The notes under the pieces are model-generated. The model did not search any database, was not told the origin of the DNA, and saw only the letters and a list, made by a program, of their open reading frames with translations. The position numbers and the translations under genes are program-made. A stretch of DNA of 9,225 nucleotides from Bacteroidota bacterium (GTDB lineage Bacteria > Bacteroidota > Bacteroidia > Flavobacteriales > Flavobacteriaceae): assembly GCA_947483095.1 (NCBI GenBank), contig CANKLD010000045.1:1-9225 (forward strand), in the 5' to 3' direction. This document shows, one piece after another, positions 4,794-9,225 of the stretch (position 1 is the first letter of the stretch; every line of letters starts with the position of its first letter).

Positions 4794-7493
4794 TTAGAAT
4801 TGTTGACCTATAATAAAGTGAGTTTCCCAACCATTAGGTTTTGTTAAACCTTGAATAGGTAGTGCATCAAAACCATATCCAAAATCAATACCTAGTAAAC
4901 CAAATGCTGGCATAAATACTCTCAATCCAAATCCAGCAGAACGTTGTAGAATAAAAGGATTGTAATTTTTAAACGAATCATAAGCAGCTCCACCTTCTGC
5001 GAATGTAAGCGCATAAATAGAAGCAGAAGATTTTAAAGTAAGTGGGTATCTTAATTCCAATGAAAACTTGTTATATACTGTTGCTCCATTTTGAGCGCCA
5101 TTAATATCAGATGGAGTTAACGATTGATTTGGGTAACCTCTTAATCCAATAACTTCCCGACCATCTAATGCAAAGTTTGCTAATCCATCTCCTCCAACAA
5201 AAAATCTTTCAAAAGGAACCAATCCTCTATCTTGGTTGTATGAGCCAAGGAATCCAAATTCGCCAAGTGAGCGAAGAACTAATTTTCCATATATTTTGGT
5301 AAACCAGTCAGCCTTAAATTTGATTTTATAGTATTCTAACCAATCAAATTTTTTCTGGTCTAATTTCCCTTGATCTGTGTCTGCGTTAACATAACTGTTT
5401 GCTTTAACTTGGTAACCAAAACCATTTATTGTTTCTGTTGCTATATAATCGCCAGGGGCAACCCATTCATTATTTATATCAAAATATCCAACACCTGAAT
5501 TTGTTAATTTATATTCAGCCAGATTACCTAAATTAGCATAATCTATTTTGTTGAATAAAGAGAATGGCGGAGTAAATTTTGCTGACAAACTAAATTCAGA
5601 TCCATAAGTTGGGAATATTGGGTTTACCCCTTTGTTATTTCTACTTAATCCAACGGTGTAAGCAAAATTTCTAGAGGCCCCATTCCCAAAAGTAAATAAA
5701 CCAGTATTGTAGTTATTTAAATCGTAATATTGAAAACTAATTGAGTTTGAGAGTACGAAGGAATCATCTGGTACGGTCAATCTTTTTGCTAGTCCAATTG
5801 AGGCAGATAAAATATTAAAACTCTTGTTTTTATCTACAGATCCTGTTGTATAATCATTTAAGAATTGTTTACTGTAAGAAAAAGAGGTGCTAAATTGAAC
5901 TGGTTTTTTTCCGCCAAACCATGGTTCTGAGAAGGACATACTGTAAGTTTGAAAAAAGGTACTTCCTTGTAATCTTAAAGATACTTTTTGACCATCTCCC
6001 ATAGGTAAGGGTTTGTAAGCTTCTTTATTGAATACATTTCGTATGGAGAAATTATTAAATGATAAACCCAATGTTCCAATAAAACCACCTCCGCCGTAAC
6101 CACCTTGAAGTTCAATTTGGCTTGATCCTTTTTCTACTAAGTTATATTCTATATCAACTGTTCCGGCTGATGAGTCTACGTTCTTAAATTTTGGATCAAT
6201 AGCTTCTGGATCAAAAAATCCTAATTGTCCAATTTCTCTAATGGTTCTAACAAGATCTTCTTTACTGTATTTTTCTCCTGGTTTTGTTCGTAATTCTCGG
6301 TAAATTACTTCATCTTTTGTTTTGTCATTTCCTACAACAGTAATTTTGTTAAAATAGGCAATAGGTCCTTCAACCACTCTAACTTCAAAATCAATGGTAT
6401 CGTTTGCAGTTTTTACTTCAACAGCATTGATATTTGAAAATAAATAGCCACTATTTTGGTATAAATTGGTAATGTCTTCTCCGTCTGGTTTTGTTTTATC
6501 AGCGATTCTTTTTTCTAGTAAAACGCCATTATAAACTTCGCCCTTTCTAATTCCTAAAATGCTTCTTAATCCTTGATCAGAATATACTGTATTTCCTAAA
6601 AATTTAATATTTCCAAAGTAATATTTATTACCTTCTTCTACACTAATATTTATTGAAAGTTTGTTTTTTTCCTTATTAAAAGCTACGCTATCGGAAACTA
6701 TTCTTGCATCACGAAATCCTTTTTCTTTGTATTTATCAATTATTTTTGCAAGATCGGCCTCATATTTATCTTTAATAAATTTGGAGGATTTAAAAATTCT
6801 AATAGGATTTATTTCTTTGGTATCAGACATTGCACTTCTAAGTTTTTTGTCTGAAAATTTTGAATTACCATTAAAAGTGATACTGCCAATTTTAATTTTT
6901 TCGCCTTTGTCAATTCCAACAACAAGTTTAACCCTGTTGTTTTCTGTGGTATCAGTAACTACATTAATATTGACCTTTGCATTGTAATATCCGTCTTTTT
7001 TGTATTTATTTTCAATGTAATTTTTTGTAGTAGTTAGAAGGTTTTCATTCACTACTTTTCCAGGAGTTAATCCATTGTCTTTTATAAGGTCTTCAATTTT
7101 TCCTTTTTTTACACCAGTAAATTTTACTTTCGTTAATTTTGGAAGTTCATTTATGTTTAACTCTAGAAAGACACTATCGGCTTTAATTTGAGTCACAAAA
7201 AAATCTATTTCGCTAAACAAGCCAAGTTTCCCTAATTTCTTTATTGCGTTACTAATTTCTTCACCTGGCACAGTAATATTTTGCCCTTTTTCTAGTCCAG
7301 CAAATGTGATAACGGTTTGTTTGTTAAAGTTAATTTTTCCTGTTACTTGAACATCTGCGAGTATATATTTTTTTCCTTGGTCAAAAGGGATTCGTTCTTG
7401 AGCTGTTAACTGAGTACTACTTCCGAAAAATATAATCGTTAGTAATAATTTTATGCTTTTATTTAACACTAATACTTTATTTAATTTGTTCAC
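4794..7493 (-). CDS. bamA: Outer membrane protein assembly factor BamA (Omp85 family)
   Basis: 899 residues with the GTG start chosen here. BamA is the central outer-membrane subunit of the BAM machine, folding and inserting beta-barrel proteins. With this start the signal peptide is MNKLNKVLVLNKSIKLLL... ending at TQLTA31 before Gln32. Five POTRA-like repeats occupy about residues 37-465, each opening with a strand and a GN-type turn (for example VTGKINF, ITFNGNSKF, IKFLGNTVY, ITVVGNDKT). The 16-strand Omp85 barrel follows, starting near QIELQGGYGGGGFIGTLGLSF. The loop-6 motif appears as GLRGY (783-787), and the protein ends FIIGQQF with the usual terminal Phe. The frame stays open upstream to an ATG at 7580, but that stretch overlaps the conserved uppS 3' end and would put 60 residues before the signal peptide cleavage site. 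Alternatives are ATG 7544 or GTG 7469. The overlap with uppS suggests translational coupling. Confidence 0.95.
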   Translation of the reverse strand: MNKLNKVLVLNKSIKLLLTIIFFGSSTQLTAQERIPFDQGKKYILADVQVTGKINFNKQTVITFAGLEKGQNITVPGEEISNAIKKLGKLGLFSEIDFFVTQIKADSVFLELNINELPKLTKVKFTGVKKGKIEDLIKDNGLTPGKVVNENLLTTTKNYIENKYKKDGYYNAKVNINVVTDTTENNRVKLVVGIDKGEKIKIGSITFNGNSKFSDKKLRSAMSDTKEINPIRIFKSSKFIKDKYEADLAKIIDKYKEKGFRDARIVSDSVAFNKEKNKLSINISVEEGNKYYFGNIKFLGNTVYSDQGLRSILGIRKGEVYNGVLLEKRIADKTKPDGEDITNLYQNSGYLFSNINAVEVKTANDTIDFEVRVVEGPIAYFNKITVVGNDKTKDEVIYRELRTKPGEKYSKEDLVRTIREIGQLGFFDPEAIDPKFKNVDSSAGTVDIEYNLVEKGSSQIELQGGYGGGGFIGTLGLSFNNFSIRNVFNKEAYKPLPMGDGQKVSLRLQGSTFFQTYSMSFSEPWFGGKKPVQFSTSFSYSKQFLNDYTTGSVDKNKSFNILSASIGLAKRLTVPDDSFVLSNSISFQYYDLNNYNTGLFTFGNGASRNFAYTVGLSRNNKGVNPIFPTYGSEFSLSAKFTPPFSLFNKIDYANLGNLAEYKLTNSGVGYFDINNEWVAPGDYIATETINGFGYQVKANSYVNADTDQGKLDQKKFDWLEYYKIKFKADWFTKIYGKLVLRSLGEFGFLGSYNQDRGLVPFERFFVGGDGLANFALDGREVIGLRGYPNQSLTPSDINGAQNGATVYNKFSLELRYPLTLKSSASIYALTFAEGGAAYDSFKNYNPFILQRSAGFGLRVFMPAFGLLGIDFGYGFDALPIQGLTKPNGWETHFIIGQQF

Positions 7494-8217
7494 TTGTTTT
7501 TCCAAACCTACGTTCTCTTTTTTGATAGCTAATAATCGCTTCATATAAATCATCTTCTTTAAAGTCTGGCCACAGTACATCTGTAAAGTACAATTCTGAA
7601 TAGGCTATTTGCCAAAGCAAAAAATTGCTAATTCGATGTTCGCCACTTGTTCTAATTAATAAATCTACTTCGGGTAAATCACGTGTGTAAAGATGCTGAT
7701 TTATTATTGATTCATCGATGTTGTCGATTGAAATTATATTATTTTTAACTTTAGCGCTTATATTTTTAACAGCATTTATGAGTTCTTCGCGAGAACCATA
7801 ACTTAATGCTAATGTTAAAACCATTCTTGAATTACTTTTAGTGGTTTCAATCACTTCTTGTAATTTTTTTTGTGCCGATTTTGGCAATAACTCTAAATTT
7901 CCAATGGAATTAAGCCTGATGTTGTTTTCTTGAAGTGTTTTTAATTCATTTTTCAATGAATTAATCAACAACTCCATCAATAATTCCACCTCTAATCTAG
8001 GTCTATTCCAATTTTCAGTTGAAAAAGCAAATAATGTTAAGTTCTCAATACCAAGTTTAGCAGAAGCTTCAACAACCTTTCGCACAGATTTGGTGCCATT
8101 TTCATGACCTAAAGCTCTCAACAATCCTTTTTGTTTTGCCCAACGACCATTTCCATCCATAATAATGGCTAGGTGTTTGGGTAGATTGTCTTTATTAATA
8201 GTTGTTTCTAAACTCAT
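7477..8217 (-). CDS. uppS: Isoprenyl transferase / undecaprenyl diphosphate synthase (cis-prenyltransferase)
   Basis: 246 residues, normal length. The cytoplasmic enzyme adds isopentenyl diphosphate units in cis to farnesyl diphosphate, making the C55 carrier lipid for peptidoglycan and surface glycans. Family motifs: LAIIMDGNGRWAK (16-28, catalytic Asp21 and the Gly-Asn-Gly-Arg-Trp diphosphate-binding loop), LTLFAFSTENWNRP (60-73), LALSYGSREEL (136-146), and LLIRTSGEHRISNFLLWQIAYSELYF (186-211, with Arg189, Ser191, Arg195 and Glu208), then the C-terminal YQKRERRFG. All key residues are present. Its ATG overlaps the TGA of the DUF6089 gene (ATGA), and its 3' end overlaps the start of bamA by 17 bp with the GTG start, so the three genes are very probably translated from one mRNA. 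Confidence 0.97.
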   Translation of the reverse strand: MSLETTINKDNLPKHLAIIMDGNGRWAKQKGLLRALGHENGTKSVRKVVEASAKLGIENLTLFAFSTENWNRPRLEVELLMELLINSLKNELKTLQENNIRLNSIGNLELLPKSAQKKLQEVIETTKSNSRMVLTLALSYGSREELINAVKNISAKVKNNIISIDNIDESIINQHLYTRDLPEVDLLIRTSGEHRISNFLLWQIAYSELYFTDVLWPDFKEDDLYEAIISYQKRERRFGKTSEQIK

Positions 8218-8900
8218 TTATGTATACAATAACATGGTTTGTTTCCGAAAGTATAAGTTAAAGTAATACCTGAAAAAACATACCAATCATTACTATTTAA
8301 ATCTCCAAATTTTATTGAAGATAAAACTTTTTTTTTGGGGTCACTTCCGTCTAGGTCGTCTGTCATGGTGTATCGCGCTCCTACTTCTAAACCTAAAATT
8401 AAATTTTCAAATAAAGTTGTTTTCACTCCCAGTGTCATTGGAATTGCCAAATCGGCACTTCGAAATGCTACTCTTGGTTCTCCAAAAAAATAAAACAACT
8501 CATTATATGAAAAATAACTTAAACCACTATAAACATAGGGTGTTATTTTAGTCTCAGAATCATGTAAGTTAAAATCAAAAAAATTGAATTCAAGCCCTAA
8601 AGATAATTCTTTTATATTATTTTCAAAATTATAACCTCTTTGAGTTCTTCCAGGCGAATTAGATTTTAAATCTGACGACGTAATTTTAGATTGATTATAA
8701 CTGATTCTCCAAGAATGCCTTGGGCTTTTATTCCATTTATATAATAAACCATAAGCAAATTTATCTGGTGCTATATAGTTTGTTGGTCCTACATCTCCAA
8801 TATAATTACTCCCCCCAAGAAACACTCCTATTTCGTGAATTTGAGCATCAACACTTGAAAACCCTAGTATTAAAAAAAATAAGATATAAATTCTATTCAT
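8214..8900 (-). CDS. DUF6089 family protein, predicted outer-membrane beta-barrel
   Basis: 228 residues. A signal peptide covers about residues 1-19 (MNRIYILFFLILGFSSVDA, cleavage before Gln20). The mature protein opens with HEIGVFLGGSNYIGDVG, the recognisable start of DUF6089 proteins, and goes on with a family-like pattern: a basic WRISYNQSKI strand, NIKELSLGLEFNFFDF, ITPYVYSGLSYFSY, IPMTLGVKTTLFENLILGLEVGARYTMTDDLDG, and a final strand VFSGITLTYTFG. This looks like a small outer-membrane barrel of eight or so strands; the biochemical role is unknown. The C-terminus carries Cys223 and Cys225. It is the first gene after the promoter candidate and overlaps uppS by 4 bp, which places it in the same transcript as uppS, bamA and the ompH genes and hints at a role in envelope assembly. 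The ATG at 8900 follows an A-rich stretch, as is common in Bacteroidota. Confidence 0.88.
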   Translation of the reverse strand: MNRIYILFFLILGFSSVDAQIHEIGVFLGGSNYIGDVGPTNYIAPDKFAYGLLYKWNKSPRHSWRISYNQSKITSSDLKSNSPGRTQRGYNFENNIKELSLGLEFNFFDFNLHDSETKITPYVYSGLSYFSYNELFYFFGEPRVAFRSADLAIPMTLGVKTTLFENLILGLEVGARYTMTDDLDGSDPKKKVLSSIKFGDLNSNDWYVFSGITLTYTFGNKPCYCIHK

Positions 8901-8919
8901 TCTTTTTTAAAATAGCTTG

Positions 8920-8953
8920 CAAATATAACAATTATAGGTTCTAAATAGCCTAA
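8920..8953 (-). promoter_or_regulatory. Promoter candidate for the DUF6089-uppS-bamA-ompH operon
   Basis: On the minus strand, 8927-8920 reads TATATTTG, a perfect match to the TAnnTTTG -7 box. The upstream element is weaker: TTAG at 8953-8950, one mismatch from TTTG, 22 nt away. Transcription would start near 8913, about 12 nt before the DUF6089 ATG. The position, between a nadK terminator candidate and the first operon gene, supports it. Confidence 0.45.
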
Positions 8954-9010
8954 GAATTGGAATTTCTGATCATGATTATTTAAATAAACCCAATTATTCC
9001 AAATAACAAT

Positions 9011-9036
9011 AATTAAAAAACGAAAATAGATCGTTT
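9011..9036 (-). terminator. Weak intrinsic terminator after nadK
   Basis: On the minus strand, AAACGA (9036-9031) and TCGTTT (9023-9018) form a 6-bp stem around a 7-nt loop, followed by a few more T residues (9017-9015) and AT-rich sequence. It starts 27 nt after the nadK stop codon. The stem is short and AT-rich, so termination may be partial. Confidence 0.4.
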
Positions 9037-9063
9037 GTAGTATGCCGATTTTAAAAATAGTGG

Positions 9064-9225
9064 TTAATTTCTTTTATCTTCTCCCCAAAGAAGTTTGTTG
9101 CGAAGTGTTTTTAAGAAAGTTTCTTCTTGAACTTCAACCATTTTAATTTTAAAAGGTGTTTTTTTGATCGTTAAAACCGACTCATTTTTTACGGAAGCAA
9201 TTCTAGAGTCTAGGGAAACTAAATA
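9064..9225 (-). CDS. nadK: NAD kinase, C-terminal end (partial)
   Basis: The last 53 codons and the TAA stop of a minus-strand gene that enters from the right edge. The translation begins YLVSLDSRIASV and continues with LTIKKTPFKIKMVEV and FLKTLRNKLLWGEDKRN. This corresponds to the end of bacterial NAD kinases: the '(F/Y)LVSLDSR' strand near the end of the nucleotide-binding region, and the 'F...LR.KL.WG.D.R' tail typical of Bacteroidota members. The enzyme phosphorylates NAD to NADP in the cytoplasm. The catalytic GGDGT motif lies outside the window, so the call rests on the tail and on the neighbourhood, since nadK upstream of DUF6089-uppS-bamA is a familiar flavobacterial order. Confidence 0.87.
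   Translation of the reverse strand, partial: YLVSLDSRIASVKNESVLTIKKTPFKIKMVEVQEETFLKTLRNKLLWGEDKRN

Noticed and set aside
6661..6987. Plus-strand open frame of 108 codons inside bamA
   Set aside because: Lies wholly antisense to conserved POTRA coding sequence and resembles no family I know.
8315..8944. Two plus-strand open frames (8315-8551 and 8720-8944) opposite the DUF6089 gene
   Set aside because: Antisense to a clear signal-peptide-bearing gene; composition fits chance open frames in AT-rich DNA.
1..9225. Search by eye for mobile elements, CRISPR arrays, toxin-antitoxin or defence genes
   Set aside because: No transposase or integrase signatures, no spaced direct repeats outside the ompH coding array, and every gene has a housekeeping or envelope assignment.

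Overview
The window looks like chromosomal DNA from a member of the Flavobacteriaceae, probably Flavobacterium or a close relative. The DNA is AT-rich, and candidate promoters show the Bacteroidota -7 motif TAnnTTTG. It carries a PorP/SprF-family protein (type IX secretion/gliding), a DUF6089 protein and tandem OmpH/Skp genes behind bamA, a gene order I recall as typical of this group. All assignments come from reading translated sequence by eye; no database search was run.

Left part (1-2173). The window opens inside a minus-strand NifU/Nfu-like Fe-S scaffold gene. A 351-bp divergent intergenic region follows, with one good plus-strand promoter candidate. Next comes a solitary PorP/SprF-like outer-membrane protein, then a gamma-class carbonic anhydrase family protein 50 bp downstream on the same strand.

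Right part (2170-9225, all minus strand). In transcription order: the 3' end of NAD kinase, a weak terminator, a promoter candidate, a DUF6089 outer-membrane protein, undecaprenyl diphosphate synthase (uppS), bamA, a long OmpH/Skp protein with a repetitive charged helical tail, a short OmpH/Skp protein, a strong intrinsic terminator, and glutamate racemase (murI). DUF6089 and uppS overlap by 4 bp (ATGA). uppS and bamA also overlap, with bamA probably using a GTG start. The group is an envelope-biogenesis cluster: UppS makes the lipid carrier for peptidoglycan and surface glycans, MurI supplies D-glutamate for peptidoglycan, OmpH/Skp proteins chaperone unfolded outer-membrane proteins, and BamA inserts them.

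There is no mobile element, CRISPR array, RNA gene or defence system that I can support. The window is mainly a core housekeeping region. The points most worth a second look are the 29-residue repeat array in the long OmpH protein, the promoter/terminator arrangement in front of murI, the bamA start codon, and cysteine-pair tails on two otherwise unrelated predicted outer-membrane proteins.
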